The notes: generated from the sequence alone by a model not told the origin. Positions 42,226 to 51,595 are shown, numbered from the stretch's first letter. The stretch is DNA of 64,000 bases from Streptomyces sp. ML-6 (GCF_030116705.1 NZ_JAOTIK010000001.1:1178001-1242000), one strand, 5' to 3'. Numbers and translations are program-made.

Positions 42226-42255
42226 AGGCTAGCAGCTCCCCGGTGCGCGCACCAA
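42226..42255 (-). promoter_or_regulatory. Probable infC operon promoter
   Basis: TTGGTG (42250-42255), 18-nt spacer, TAGCCT (42226-42231) on the minus strand. This gives a leader of roughly 290 nt before infC, occupying most of the 41928-42315 intergenic region; several palindromes in it could form alternative structures. Confidence 0.5.
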
Positions 42256-42302
42256 CCGGCCGTCGCCCCGCTCCCGCGGACGGGACGGGTCCGGTGGGGG
42301 CC

Positions 42303-42308
42303 TATCGT
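42303..42308 (+). promoter_or_regulatory. -10 element of a probably leaderless gene
   Basis: TATCGT lies seven nt before the ATG of the DUF1844 gene, with no ribosome site between. Confidence 0.45.
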
Positions 42309-42315
42309 ATGGCGC

Positions 42316-42678
42316 ATGAGTGACGCGACCCCCACCAGTGATTCCCCCGGCTTCGACGACATGGCCCGCGACATCGCGGAGGTGCCCGCGGTCGAGGTGA
42401 TCGTGACGGTCGCGGTCAATCTGATGAGCGCCGCCGCCGTGAAGCTCGGACTGACCGAGGACGGCGCCGACCACAAGGACCTCGACGAGGCCCGCAAGCT
42501 GGTGCACGCGCTGGCCGGTCTGCTGGACGCGAGCGCCACCGAGATCAGCTCCTTCCACGCGGCCCCGCTGCGCGACGGGCTGAAGTCGCTGCAGCTCGCG
42601 TTCCGCGAGGCGTCCCTCGTCCCGGACGAGCCCGGCCAGGGCCCCGGCGAGAAGTACACCGGCCCCGTCTTCGGCTGA
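42316..42678 (+). CDS. DUF1844 protein
   Basis: A 120-aa protein of an actinobacterial family next to infC in many genomes. Core: DMARDIAEVPAVEVIVTVAV, NLMSAAAVKLGLTE, DLDEARKLVHALAGLLDASA. The amphipathic helical composition suggests a soluble helical protein. Function unknown. A -10 at 42303 and lack of a ribosome site point to a leaderless message. Followed by a strong hairpin. Confidence 0.92.
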   Translation: MSDATPTSDSPGFDDMARDIAEVPAVEVIVTVAVNLMSAAAVKLGLTEDGADHKDLDEARKLVHALAGLLDASATEISSFHAAPLRDGLKSLQLAFREASLVPDEPGQGPGEKYTGPVFG

Positions 42679-42701
42679 GCCCGCGCCCCTGCTCCTTTCA
42701 C

Positions 42702-42737
42702 ACATGTGAGCCCCGCCCGAGGGCGGGGCTCACATGT
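42702..42737. terminator. Bidirectional terminator
   Basis: ACATGTGAGCCCCGCCC (42702-42718) and its perfect complement 42721-42737 with a 2-nt loop, between convergent DUF1844 and SseB genes; TTTC follows. Confidence 0.9.
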
Positions 42738-42810
42738 TTCGTGCGGCAGGACCGGGCGGGGCCGGGGGCGGCACGGGGCGGGGTTGTCCGGTTCCGCCTC
42801 CCGTCCGTGG

Positions 42811-43587
42811 TCAGCGGGTGAACAGGGGCTCGTTCGGTGCGGCCGCGTCGGCCGGAAGCAGCGCCAGGTCCAGGCCGTGCACCAGCCGGGCGCGCAGCAC
42901 CTCGTCGGCGGCCAGCGTCCCCGCGACCCGGCGGGCGACGTCGGCGGGGTCCGTACCGGGCGCGAGGACGAGGGCGAGGGTGCCGTCGGCGGAGCCGGGG
43001 CCGAGGTGGGCGCGGAGCACCGCGGGCTCGGCGGCGACCGCGGCCCGCACCGCCGAGGTGACGGCGGGGTCGTCCAGCGGGTCGGCGCTGGTGCGGCCCT
43101 CGGCGAGGGCGAGCAGCGCGGAGCCGGTCAGTTCGAACGCGACCGGGCCCGCGAGGTCGAGGACGACCGTGTCCGCCTTCTCGTGCGCGGCGGCCTGGAG
43201 CGCCTGGTGGAGGGGGACGGCGACGGGGCGGGCCTGCGGGTCCCAGCGGGCCAGGGACTCGGTCGAGGTGAAGGCGGGCAGGGCCCGGCGGCCGCCCGCC
43301 TGGAGGGTGGGGACGGCCATGTCGCTCGTCTTCTCGCGGCGCAGCCCGCCCCCCCGTCTCCCACCACCGCCCTTGCCGGACGCTCCGCGGCTCGCCTCAT
43401 CGTCCTCCTCCACCTCGCCGAGCACGGCGACGACCGGGACCAGCAGCCGGGTGCCCCTGAGTGCTTCGAGCACCGGGCCGACCGCCTTTCGGTCCGCGGC
43501 CCACGCGGCGAGTGCCGCGGTCAGGGCCGGGTCGGCCGTGCCGTCGTCGTCGGAGTAACCGGGGTCCGGAATGTTCTTCAGCGCCAC
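42811..43587 (-). CDS. SseB-domain protein
   Basis: A 258-aa soluble protein with two segments of SseB type: DPALTAALAAWAADRKAVGP, VLEALRGTRLLVPVVAVLGE then, after a Gly-rich linker (GASGKGGGGRRGGG), TLQAGGRRALPAFTSTESLA and RWDPQARPVAVPLHQALQAA. A C-terminal copy-like part handles EPAVLRAHLGPGSADG. SseB domains occur in Gram-negative type III chaperone-like proteins and in many actinobacteria with unknown role. The GTG start has TACGCT six nt upstream, so it may be leaderless. Confidence 0.87.
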   Translation of the reverse strand: MALKNIPDPGYSDDDGTADPALTAALAAWAADRKAVGPVLEALRGTRLLVPVVAVLGEVEEDDEASRGASGKGGGGRRGGGLRREKTSDMAVPTLQAGGRRALPAFTSTESLARWDPQARPVAVPLHQALQAAAHEKADTVVLDLAGPVAFELTGSALLALAEGRTSADPLDDPAVTSAVRAAVAAEPAVLRAHLGPGSADGTLALVLAPGTDPADVARRVAGTLAADEVLRARLVHGLDLALLPADAAAPNEPLFTR

Positions 43588-43593
43588 AGGGCG

Positions 43594-43599
43594 AGCGTA
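43594..43599 (-). promoter_or_regulatory. -10 element of SseB gene
   Basis: TACGCT on the minus strand ends six nt before the GTG at 43587; no ribosome site intervenes. Confidence 0.4.
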
Positions 43600-43711
43600 G
43601 TCCCTGGCCCTTCCCGTCCCGGCGACGGGTCGGACCGGCCGTTCCGGGCAGCCGCTGCCGAGCCCTCCGGGAGCGGGCGAGAGGGAATCCGGTGGGGCGG
43701 TCGGCGGGTGG

Positions 43712-44899
43712 TCAGTACCGGGCGGTGGCCGGGCCGCGGCCCCTGCCGCGCCAGAGCACCACGGCCAGGGCCAGCAGGAGCGCGCCGAGGGCGCCCGCAC
43801 CGGCGGCGAGCCAGCCCGCGGGGATGTTCTCGTGCCGCGCCGGGCTGGGGCCGGGGCCGAAGTACTGCTTGCGGTACCCGGCCCCGGCCCGCAGGTCGGC
43901 GGGGCGGAGCTTCGCGCCGGCCTCGATCGCCGCGACGGGGTCGACGATGCCGTACCCCCGGGCGTCGTCGCGGCCGGACGCCGGGGAGCTGCGGGCGGTG
44001 TCCGTGAGCAGCTTCTTGACCTGGGCGGGCGTCAGGTCCGGGTGCGCGGCGCGGACCAGCGCGACCGCGCCCGAGACGAACGCGGCGGCGGCGGAGGTGC
44101 CCCACTCCACGTAGTACTGGCGGTCGGGCGCGGCGACGACGATGTCGACGCCGGGGGCGCTGACCGTGGCGTACCAGCGACGGGTGGAGAACGCGGCGTG
44201 GGTGCCGTACCGGTCGACGGCGGTGACCGCTATCACCCCGGGGTAGGCGGCGGGGTACGAGATGTGGTCGCCCTTCTCGCCGCCGTTGCCCGCGGAGGCG
44301 ACGACGACGGCCCCCTTCTTCAGCGCGTACTGGATGGCCGCGTCCTCGCCCGGCTCGGGGTGCGCGGACTTGCTGTCGTCGCCGAGCGAGAGGTTGATGA
44401 CGTCGGCGCCCTGGTCGGCGGCCCAGCGGATGCCGTCGGCGAGGGCCGTGCCGCGCGACTTGCGGGCCTTGGAGCGGGCCGGGTCGGAGGCTTCGAGGAT
44501 CACCCGGACCGGGAGGATCTTCGCCTCCGGCGCGATGCCGAGCACCCCCTCGTCGCCGCCCGCCCCGTGGCCGCGCCCCGCGATGATGCCCGCCATCGCC
44601 GTGCCGTGCCGGGCCCAGGAACGGTCGCCGCGGCCGGCGCCGAAACCGATCATGTCCTTGCCGGGCAGCACCTGTCCGGCCAGGTCGGGGAGGCTGCCGT
44701 CGACCCCGGTGTCGACCACGGCGACGGTGATCCCCTTGCCCTTGGTGGTCCGCCACGCCTGTTCGGTGTGGAGCGCCTGCAGCCCCCACTGCTGGTCCCG
44801 GATGGCGTCGGCCCGGGCCGGTGCGGCGGGCAGGAGCGCCAGCGCGGTGGCGGCGCAGATCGCGCCCAGAGCACGGTGTCGACGGGTGCGGCGGCTCAT
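43712..44899 (-). CDS. Mycosin-type membrane-anchored subtilisin
   Basis: A 395-aa serine protease. Sec signal (RALGAICAATALALLPAAPA), catalytic Asp in GITVAVVDTGVDGSLPDLAG, His in WARHGTAMAGIIAGRGHGAG, Ser in EWGTSAAAAFVSGAVALVRA, and a C-terminal membrane anchor IPAGWLAAGAGALGALLLALA with a short basic tail. This is the MycP/type VII-associated layout. ESX core genes (EccC, WxG100) are not in the window. It forms an operon with the proline-rich membrane protein upstream through an ATGA overlap (44896-44899). Confidence 0.9.
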   Translation of the reverse strand: MSRRTRRHRALGAICAATALALLPAAPARADAIRDQQWGLQALHTEQAWRTTKGKGITVAVVDTGVDGSLPDLAGQVLPGKDMIGFGAGRGDRSWARHGTAMAGIIAGRGHGAGGDEGVLGIAPEAKILPVRVILEASDPARSKARKSRGTALADGIRWAADQGADVINLSLGDDSKSAHPEPGEDAAIQYALKKGAVVVASAGNGGEKGDHISYPAAYPGVIAVTAVDRYGTHAAFSTRRWYATVSAPGVDIVVAAPDRQYYVEWGTSAAAAFVSGAVALVRAAHPDLTPAQVKKLLTDTARSSPASGRDDARGYGIVDPVAAIEAGAKLRPADLRAGAGYRKQYFGPGPSPARHENIPAGWLAAGAGALGALLLALAVVLWRGRGRGPATARY

Positions 44900-46365
44900 T
44901 CCGGCTTCTCCGTGAGGTCGGTGACGGCCCGGCGCAGGCCCCGCTCGATCCGGTCGGCGATGCCCTTGGCCTCGTGGCCGAGTCCGGCCTGCGCCGCCGC
45001 GGTGGTCGCCTTCGGGTCCATGGCCTTCGCCGCGGGCTGCGGATCGGTGACGGCGCGTCCGTCGGCGAAGCCCGAGACGGCGAACACGACGACGGGCACC
45101 TCGGTCAGTACGTGGACGGTCCAGCTGGCGCGCTGCCGGTCGCCGAACCCGGCGGCGACGGTGCCCCGGACGGGGTACGTGCGGGGCATCAGGTCGGTGC
45201 GCCGGTCGAGGCGCTGGTCGGTGAAGCGGGTGCCGAGCGCCCGCATGGCCGCCGCGTCGCCCTCGGTGAAGATCACCCCGACGGTGGTGACGCTGCTGCT
45301 CGTGGCGTCGGTGTAGGTGGCCCGGAGCATCCGCTCGCAGCCGACCGGGCCGAGCGTCCTGGCCAGCAACGGGTCCAGCGCCTTCGTGCAGCCGCCGTCC
45401 GGGGCGACGGCGAGCCGGGTCCAGACCCGGTCGGCGCCGCCGGGGCCCGCCCCGTCGCCGGCCAGGGTGCGCGGGAAGAGGGTGTCCACGGGAACGTTGT
45501 GCCAGGCGGAACGGCCCACGGCGTAGGTGCTGCGGGCGGCAGGGTCGGCCGAGGAGTCGCTGGTGAGCCAGGTGCCGGTGGCCGCACCGCCGATCAGCCC
45601 GAGGCCGAGCACGACGCAGACCGCCGCGGCCGCGGTCCGGGCGGGGTGGCGGGTGCGGATCGGGCGCAGCCGGGTGGTGGTCTCGGCGGGCGTCTCGGGG
45701 CGCGGGCCGTAGTACGGCTGGGGCTGGCGGTACGGGTACGGGGGCGGCACGGGCGGCGGACCCGACCCCGGGCGCGGGGTGAGGTCCACGGCACCGACGG
45801 GCCGACGCCGGGTCGCGGCGGGCGGCTGCCCGGGGTGGGGCGGGGCGACGGCCGCCGGGGGCACGGGGGCGCCCGGAGCGGGCGCGGGAGGCATGGGTAC
45901 GCCCTGGCCGGGGACCAGGGGCGGGCTCGGAGCGGGGGCCGGGGGCACGGGCCGGAGCCGGGCCGTGGTCTCCACTGGCGGAACGGCCGTCGCGGATGGG
46001 ACGGCCGGGGCGGGCGGGACGGCCGTGGCAGGTGGGCCGGCCGGGGCGGGCGGCGGCGGGGTCGCCGGGCGCGGCGGAACGGGCGCGGGGGCCGGGTGCA
46101 CGGGGTTCGTGTCCTGCACCGGGGCTGCCGTCCCCGCCCCGGGAGCGGGCGCGGAGGCGGGAGCGGGCGCGGGCGCCGCGGGACCTGTCTCCCGTACCGG
46201 AGTGGCGGGGCCCGACTCCCGGGCCGGGGATGCCGGGTCCGCCGCCCCTGCCGGGGGTGCCGCCTCCGGTTCGCGGGCGGCGGGGGTCGGAGGCACCGGG
46301 TTCGTGTCCTGGGCCGGGGGCGTGGGGCGGGGAGGGACAGGGGCCCGCTGCGCCTCGGTACTCAT
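44896..46365 (-). CDS. Proline-rich membrane protein upstream of mycosin
   Basis: A 489-aa protein. Residues 1-245 are a cytoplasmic, low-complexity Pro/Ala tract starting MSTEAQRAPVPPRPTPPAQD with repeated PAPAPAPG, PPAPAVP and AVPP units. One membrane span (TAAAAVCVVLGLGLIGGAAT, residues ~248-270) is followed by an external domain with Cys residues (GGCTKALDPLLA, VGCERML) of unknown fold. Coupled by a 4-nt overlap to the mycosin, so likely its partner. The Pro-rich half gives long shadow frames on the other strand. Confidence 0.82.
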   Translation of the reverse strand: MSTEAQRAPVPPRPTPPAQDTNPVPPTPAAREPEAAPPAGAADPASPARESGPATPVRETGPAAPAPAPASAPAPGAGTAAPVQDTNPVHPAPAPVPPRPATPPPPAPAGPPATAVPPAPAVPSATAVPPVETTARLRPVPPAPAPSPPLVPGQGVPMPPAPAPGAPVPPAAVAPPHPGQPPAATRRRPVGAVDLTPRPGSGPPPVPPPYPYRQPQPYYGPRPETPAETTTRLRPIRTRHPARTAAAAVCVVLGLGLIGGAATGTWLTSDSSADPAARSTYAVGRSAWHNVPVDTLFPRTLAGDGAGPGGADRVWTRLAVAPDGGCTKALDPLLARTLGPVGCERMLRATYTDATSSSVTTVGVIFTEGDAAAMRALGTRFTDQRLDRRTDLMPRTYPVRGTVAAGFGDRQRASWTVHVLTEVPVVVFAVSGFADGRAVTDPQPAAKAMDPKATTAAAQAGLGHEAKGIADRIERGLRRAVTDLTEKPE

Positions 46366-46627
46366 CCGCCCCCCTGATCCCGTTCCGTACCGTGCGCGGA
46401 TCGGCATCACAGGCAGGCCCGTTCGATTGCCGCTGAATTGCCGCGTGTCCGTCACTCTACGGGGTGGGGCACCCCTGGCGGGAGCAGGCCGCCCGACCCC
46501 GGATGATCTGCGCAGATCGTCCCCGGGGACCGAGCCGCGCGCGGGCCGGGCCGTCCGGTGGCACCGGTCCGACCGGGATGCGGAACAGCCCTTACCCATG
46601 GGTACGGCCGTCTGGCAAGCTGCGGCC

Positions 46628-47830
46628 ATGACTGCCCGTGCCGCTGACCGGACCCGGTACAACCGGGCCACCGCCCACCTGGACGCCCCGATCGCCGTCG
46701 TCGATCTCGAGGCGTTCGACGCCAATGCCGATGACCTCGTCCGGCGGGCCGCCGGAAAGCCGATCCGGGTGGCCAGCAAGTCGGTGCGCTGCCGGGCGCT
46801 ACTGGAACGGGTGCTCGCGCGGCCCGGTTTCGCCGGGATCATGTCGTTCACGCTCGCCGAGTCGCTGTGGCTGGCGCGGGCCGGTTTCGACGACGTGCTG
46901 CTGGCCTATCCGACGGCCGACCGGGCCGCCCTCGCGGAACTGGCCGGCGACCCGAAGCCGGCCGCCGCGGTGACGGTGATGGTGGACGACGTCGCGCAGC
47001 TGGAGCTGATCGACGCGGCGCGGGCGGGCGGGCGCGAGGAGATCCGGGTCTGTCTGGAACTGGACACCTCGCTCCGGCTGCTCGGCGGCCGGTTCAGGGC
47101 CGGCGCCCTGCGTTCCCCGCTCCGCTCCCCCGCCCAACTGGCCGACCTGGCGCGCTCCGTGGCACGCAGGCCGGGTTTCCGGCTGGTCGGCCTGATGGCG
47201 TACGAGGGGCACATCGCCGGGGTCGGGGACTCGCTCGCGGGCCGGCCGCTGCGGTCCCGGGCGATCCGGCTGATGCAGGCCGCGGCTCGCAGGGAACTCG
47301 CCGCGCGGCGGGCCGAGGTGGTGCGTGCGGTACGGGCGGTGGCCCCGGACCTGGAGTTCGTGAACGGCGGCGGCACCGGCAGTGTGCAGCACACGGCGGC
47401 CGAGCGCGCGGTGACCGAGGTCGCGGCCGGGTCGGGGCTCTACGTGCCCCGGCTGTTCGACAACTACACGTCGTTCACGGCCCGTCCGGCCGCGCTGTTC
47501 GCCCAACCCGTGGTGCGCAGGCCCGGGGTGGGGGTGGTGACGGTCCTCGGCGGCGGTTATCCGGCGTCCGGCCCCGCGGGGCCGGACCGGCTGCCCGTCC
47601 CGTATCTGCCGGAGGGGCTGCGCTACGACCCGCAGGAGGGGGCGGGCGAGGTGCAGACCCCGCTGCTCGGCGCCCCGGCCGACGATCTGCTGATCGGCGA
47701 CAAGGTGTGGTTCCGGCACGCGAAGGCCGGTGAACTGTGCGAGCGCTTCGACGAGTTGCAGCTGATCGAGGGCGACCGGGTGACCGCGACCGTGCCGACG
47801 TACCGGGGCGAGGGCCGGACGTTCCTCTGA
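46628..47830 (+). CDS. PLP-dependent D-threonine aldolase-like/deaminase-type enzyme
   Basis: A 400-aa alanine-racemase-fold enzyme. PLP lysine motif KPIRVASKSVRCRALLERVL near residues 45-62; C-terminal FVNGGGTGSVQHTAAERAVT and a metal/ligand-type end LIGDKVWFRHAKAGELCERF. Relatives act as D-threonine aldolases or D-amino-acid deaminases; the exact reaction is not assigned. Probable single gene; CAAGCT six nt before the ATG may be a -10 with a leaderless message. Confidence 0.88.
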   Translation: MTARAADRTRYNRATAHLDAPIAVVDLEAFDANADDLVRRAAGKPIRVASKSVRCRALLERVLARPGFAGIMSFTLAESLWLARAGFDDVLLAYPTADRAALAELAGDPKPAAAVTVMVDDVAQLELIDAARAGGREEIRVCLELDTSLRLLGGRFRAGALRSPLRSPAQLADLARSVARRPGFRLVGLMAYEGHIAGVGDSLAGRPLRSRAIRLMQAAARRELAARRAEVVRAVRAVAPDLEFVNGGGTGSVQHTAAERAVTEVAAGSGLYVPRLFDNYTSFTARPAALFAQPVVRRPGVGVVTVLGGGYPASGPAGPDRLPVPYLPEGLRYDPQEGAGEVQTPLLGAPADDLLIGDKVWFRHAKAGELCERFDELQLIEGDRVTATVPTYRGEGRTFL

Positions 47831-47868
47831 TTCCCCCGGCTCGGTCGGCCGAGCGGTCCGGTGGCGGG

Positions 47869-48837
47869 TCAGGGGCCGACCGAGCTGCCCACGCCGCCGC
47901 TCGTCGCGCTGTCGCCGATCGGCCGGATGCCCTTGGTGATGGTGTCCATGAGCGGGAGCGCCGGCCCGTCGGCACCCGCGTCGAAGGCGCAGCGCACGAT
48001 GACCAGCGTCTCGCTGCCGACCGTGGACGGGAAGACGAGCGACTGCACGTAACCGCCGGGCCCCTTGCCCGTTTCGACCCGCCAGCGCACCCGGTAGCCG
48101 GTGCGTCCGGCGACGCTCACGGACTCGGAGACGAGCTCCTCGTGGGAGGTGATGCCACCGTGGATCCGGTTGCCGATGAAGTCCTTCTCGTAGGCGCTGT
48201 CGGCCGCGGCGGTGATGTCCTGCTTGGCGAGTTCCTCGGCGGAGGTGATGTCCGTGGCGCTCGCGGTGCGGCTGGTCACCGTGCCGTGGTAGCAGAAGCG
48301 GCTGGAGTCGCCGGGGCACCGGTAGGAGTCGACGGTGCGCATCGTGAGGACCTTGTCGACGGTCCGCTCGGGCCTCTCCCAGCCGTCGGGGATGGGCAGG
48401 GTGATGCCGTTGAGCTGGTCGACGAGGACCTTCGGGTCGTCCTCGGCCGGTGGGTGGTCGGGGGACGGGGTGTCCGTCGCGGTCGCGGTCGCGGTGGGCT
48501 GCGGCGCGGAGCTGCTCGGGCCGGCCTTCGGGGTGTCGTCTCCCCCGCGCAACAGGAGCGCCCCGGTGACGGTCGCACCGACGACCACCAGTCCGGCGAC
48601 GGCGAGGGCGACGATCCGGGTGGTGCCGGAGCCGCCTCCGGAGGCCCCACCGGTTCGCACGAGCGTCTCACCACCGGGCGGCACCGGTGGCCCGAACTGC
48701 TGGGCGGGCGGCCCGAATTGTTGCGGAGCGGAAGCGGCCGGGCGGGTCTGCGCGGTCCATGCCGCGCCGTCCCACCAGCGTTCGGTGCCCGGTATCGCGG
48801 CCTCCGGATACCAACCGGGCGGTGTCGCGTTGCTCAT
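47869..48837 (-). CDS. DUF2510 membrane-anchored protein
   Basis: A 322-aa protein. The N-terminal SHOCT/DUF2510-like tag PPGWYPEAAIPGTERWWDGA is followed by a Pro/Gln-rich linker, one membrane span (IVALAVAGLVVVGATVTGAL), a Ser/Thr/Pro stalk and an extracellular domain with two Cys (SYRCPGDSSRFCYHG). Homologues are numerous in Streptomyces; function unknown. Single gene. Confidence 0.85.
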   Translation of the reverse strand: MSNATPPGWYPEAAIPGTERWWDGAAWTAQTRPAASAPQQFGPPAQQFGPPVPPGGETLVRTGGASGGGSGTTRIVALAVAGLVVVGATVTGALLLRGGDDTPKAGPSSSAPQPTATATATDTPSPDHPPAEDDPKVLVDQLNGITLPIPDGWERPERTVDKVLTMRTVDSYRCPGDSSRFCYHGTVTSRTASATDITSAEELAKQDITAAADSAYEKDFIGNRIHGGITSHEELVSESVSVAGRTGYRVRWRVETGKGPGGYVQSLVFPSTVGSETLVIVRCAFDAGADGPALPLMDTITKGIRPIGDSATSGGVGSSVGP

Positions 48838-48957
48838 CCCCCCACTCTAGGGTTCGGCCATCGGCGGAAGTCCGCCGATCGCCGGTCCGCCATTTCTCCG
48901 TGCAACCACGGGACTTAAGGTGTGGTGGCAGACCATTGATCGAAAGGAAGACGAGGC

Positions 48958-49686
48958 GTGGCCGGGGAGAGCGAGTTCATCGACCGTCTGTTGCCGGTGC
49001 TGCGACCCGTCCGCGCCGGGAACGGCTTCGAGGAGGCACTGGAGCAGATCCTCCAGGTGGTCAGGCTGGAGCTGGTGCCCGGCGGCGGGCGGCTGCCGCC
49101 CGAGCGCGACCTCGCCGAGCTGCTGGGGATCAGCCGGGTCACCCTGCGCGAGGTGCTGAAGGTCCTCCAGGACCAGGGCCTGGTGGAGAGCAGGCGCGGC
49201 CGGTACGGCGGCACGTTCGTGCTGGCGCGCACCGGCAGCGCCGGCGAGGACGAACTGCGCCGGAGGGGGGCCGCCGTCGACATCGAGGACGTACTGCGCT
49301 TCCGCGAGGTGCTGGAGGCCGGGGCGGCCGAACTGTGCGCCGCGCGGGGGCTCGACGGAGAGGGCGCGGACCGGCTGCGCGCGGCCCTGACGGCGACTCA
49401 CGAGGCACCCCTGGCCGACTACCGCAGGCGCGACACCCTGCTGCACCTGACCCTGGCCGAGCTCTCCGGTTCCGCGTCGCTGACCACGCAGTACGCGGCC
49501 GTCCGGGCCGCCCTGAACGACCTGTTGGACTGCATACCGCTGCTGGTGCGGAACCTGGAGCATTCGCAGCACCAGCACACGAGCCTCGTCGAGGCGATCC
49601 TGGACGGGGACGCGGAGGCCGCGCGCGCGGTGATGCGCGAACACTGCGCGGGCACGGCCGCACTCCTGCGCGGGTTCCTGACCTGA
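48958..49686 (+). CDS. FadR-type GntR transcriptional regulator
   Basis: A 242-aa regulator. Winged helix [40 protein letters not shown], then an FCD effector domain ([40 protein letters not shown] with metal-type residues). Start is GTG at 48958. The next gene, a gamma-glutamyl hydrolase, follows after a gap that holds its own start signals, so joint regulation is likely but unproven. Likely effector: a small acid or glutamyl compound (inference). Confidence 0.92.
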   Translation: MAGESEFIDRLLPVLRPVRAGNGFEEALEQILQVVRLELVPGGGRLPPERDLAELLGISRVTLREVLKVLQDQGLVESRRGRYGGTFVLARTGSAGEDELRRRGAAVDIEDVLRFREVLEAGAAELCAARGLDGEGADRLRAALTATHEAPLADYRRRDTLLHLTLAELSGSASLTTQYAAVRAALNDLLDCIPLLVRNLEHSQHQHTSLVEAILDGDAEAARAVMREHCAGTAALLRGFLT

Positions 49687-49814
49687 ACCGGACCGGCGGC
49701 CGGTTCGCCCCGGGCCCTTGTGCGGAGCCCCGGGGGAAGTAAAGGTATCCACGTCGACCTTTGAATCCTTGGGACCGCCTCCGCCCCCGCGGGCGGCCGA
49801 CCGGAGGGACCGCC

Positions 49815-50558
49815 GTGCCCGATCCTCTCGCCCATCCCGTGCCCGAACCCCTCATCGGCATCACCACCTATCTGGAGCCCGTCGCCCGTTGGGGCGTCTG
49901 GGAGCTGCCCGCCGCTCTCCTGCCGGCCGGGTACCCGCGCATCGTCCAGCGGGCCGGCGGCCTGGCCGTGATGCTCCCGCCGGACGACCCCGGCCGGGCC
50001 GGGACGACGGTGGCCAGGCTGGACGGGCTCGTGATCGCGGGCGGGGCCGACGTGGACCCCGCCAGGTACGGCGCGGAGCGCGACCCCAGGTCCGGTCCGC
50101 CCGTGCGGGAGCGGGACGACTGGGAGCTGGCCCTGATCCGGGCGGCCCTGGAGTCCGGCACCCCGCTGCTCGGCATCTGCCGCGGCATGCAGCTGCTCAA
50201 CGTGGCGCTCGGCGGCACCCTGGTCCAGCACCTCGACGGCCACGCCGGCCCACCGGGCACGACCGGTGTCCTCGGCACGCACCGGGTGACGCCGGTGCCG
50301 GGGACGCGCTACGCGTCGGTGGCGCCCGAGCCGTGCGACGTACCCACCTACCATCACCAGTGCGTGGAGCGGCCGGCGCCGGGCCTGGTGATCGGCGCCC
50401 ATGCGGCGGACGGCACGGTCGAGGCGGTCGAACTCCCGGGATCTCCTTGGGTGTTGGGGGTTCAGTGGCATCCCGAGATGGGCGACGACCCACGGCTGCT
50501 GGAGGCACTGGTGGCCGCCGCGACGGCCCGGACGGCGGTCGGGGAGCGGGTGCCGTGA
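49815..50558 (+). CDS. Gamma-glutamyl-GABA hydrolase (PuuD-like) of class I glutamine amidotransferase type
   Basis: A 247-aa hydrolase of glutamyl-polyamine breakdown. Nucleophile elbow PLLGICRGMQLLNVALGGTL with Cys, and catalytic pair in WVLGVQWHPEMGDD (His, Glu). GTG at 49815 (VPDPLAHPVPE) has GGAGG 7 nt upstream; the longer frame from a TTG at 49761 is not family-like. It lies 128 nt after the FadR-type gene. In Streptomyces, GlnA-like gamma-glutamylpolyamine pathways use such enzymes; no glutamyl-polyamine synthetase lies in the window. Confidence 0.9.
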   Translation: MPDPLAHPVPEPLIGITTYLEPVARWGVWELPAALLPAGYPRIVQRAGGLAVMLPPDDPGRAGTTVARLDGLVIAGGADVDPARYGAERDPRSGPPVRERDDWELALIRAALESGTPLLGICRGMQLLNVALGGTLVQHLDGHAGPPGTTGVLGTHRVTPVPGTRYASVAPEPCDVPTYHHQCVERPAPGLVIGAHAADGTVEAVELPGSPWVLGVQWHPEMGDDPRLLEALVAAATARTAVGERVP

Positions 50559-50665
50559 CCGGCGGCGGCCCGGGCGGTGCCGGGAATCCGGTGCCGTGAC
50601 CGGCGGCGGCCCACCGGCCGCCCCGCCCCGCCGATCGCCTCGTCAGCCGTCCCCGTCCCGCCCCC

Positions 50666-51595
50666 TCAGTCGTCCCGTGCCGTCAGGGACAGCAGGTCGC
50701 GGGCGGGGCCCGTCGGGCGGTGGCCCGAGGGCCACACCGCGCGCAGCTGGCGCCGCAGACGCACGCCGGCGACCGGGATCTTGACCAGGCGCCGCGAGGA
50801 CAGCTCCTCGCCCAGGGCGAGTTCGCTCAGGACGCACGGCCCGGCACCGCTCTCCGCCGCGCCCTTCACCGCCGTGGTGGAGGAGAGTTCGAGCAGCGGC
50901 GGGGCGAGGCCGCCGTGCACGGCGAGGGCCGCGCCCAGCACCTGGCGGGTGCCGGAGCCGTGTTCGCGCAGGATCAGCGGGGTCGCGGCGAGTTCCCCCG
51001 GCGCCAGGGGGGCGCGGCGGCGGGCCCAGGGGTGGGAGGGGGCGACCACGACGACGAGGCGGTCGTGGGCGACGACCGTGCCGTCGAGCCCCTCCGGCAC
51101 GGACAGGCCCTCCACGAATCCGAGGTCCGCCTCGCCGACGAGCAGCCGCCCCGCGACGGCCGCCGAGTTCCCGGCGAGCAGCGAGACGGCGGTGTCCGGC
51201 CGTTCGGCGCGCAGCGCTATCAGCCAGCCCGGCAGCAGGTACTCGGCGATGGTCATGGAGGCGGCGACCCGCAGCCGCGAGTCCCGCCGGTCGCGCAGCG
51301 CCTGGGCGCCCGCGTCGAACGCCTCGGCCGCCTCGACGATCCTGCGCGCCCAGTCGGTGACCAGGGCGCCCGCGTCGGTGAGCCGGGAGCCGCGCGGGGA
51401 GCGGTCCAGCAGGGCCACGCCGAGCTGCCGCTCCATGGCCCGGATGCGGCTGCTGGCGGCGGGCTGGGTGACGCCGACGTCCCGCGCCGCGCGCCCCAGG
51501 CTGCCGTGCCGGGCGACGGCGAGCAGGAGCTCCAGCGCCCCGAGGTCGGGGACCCGGTGGGACAGCGGGGGCGGAACACGCGCTTCACCGGACAT
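50666..51595 (-). CDS. LysR-type transcriptional regulator
   Basis: A 309-aa LTTR. HTH segment LLLAVARHGSLGRAARDVGV, TQPAASSRIRAMERQLGVAL, then an effector domain (RLRVAASMTIAEYLLPGWLI; APLAPGELAATPLILREHGS). Divergent from the TDT transporter, 71 nt between starts, with a palindrome over the LysR start codon. It most likely controls that transporter. Confidence 0.92.
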   Translation of the reverse strand: MSGEARVPPPLSHRVPDLGALELLLAVARHGSLGRAARDVGVTQPAASSRIRAMERQLGVALLDRSPRGSRLTDAGALVTDWARRIVEAAEAFDAGAQALRDRRDSRLRVAASMTIAEYLLPGWLIALRAERPDTAVSLLAGNSAAVAGRLLVGEADLGFVEGLSVPEGLDGTVVAHDRLVVVVAPSHPWARRRAPLAPGELAATPLILREHGSGTRQVLGAALAVHGGLAPPLLELSSTTAVKGAAESGAGPCVLSELALGEELSSRRLVKIPVAGVRLRRQLRAVWPSGHRPTGPARDLLSLTARDD

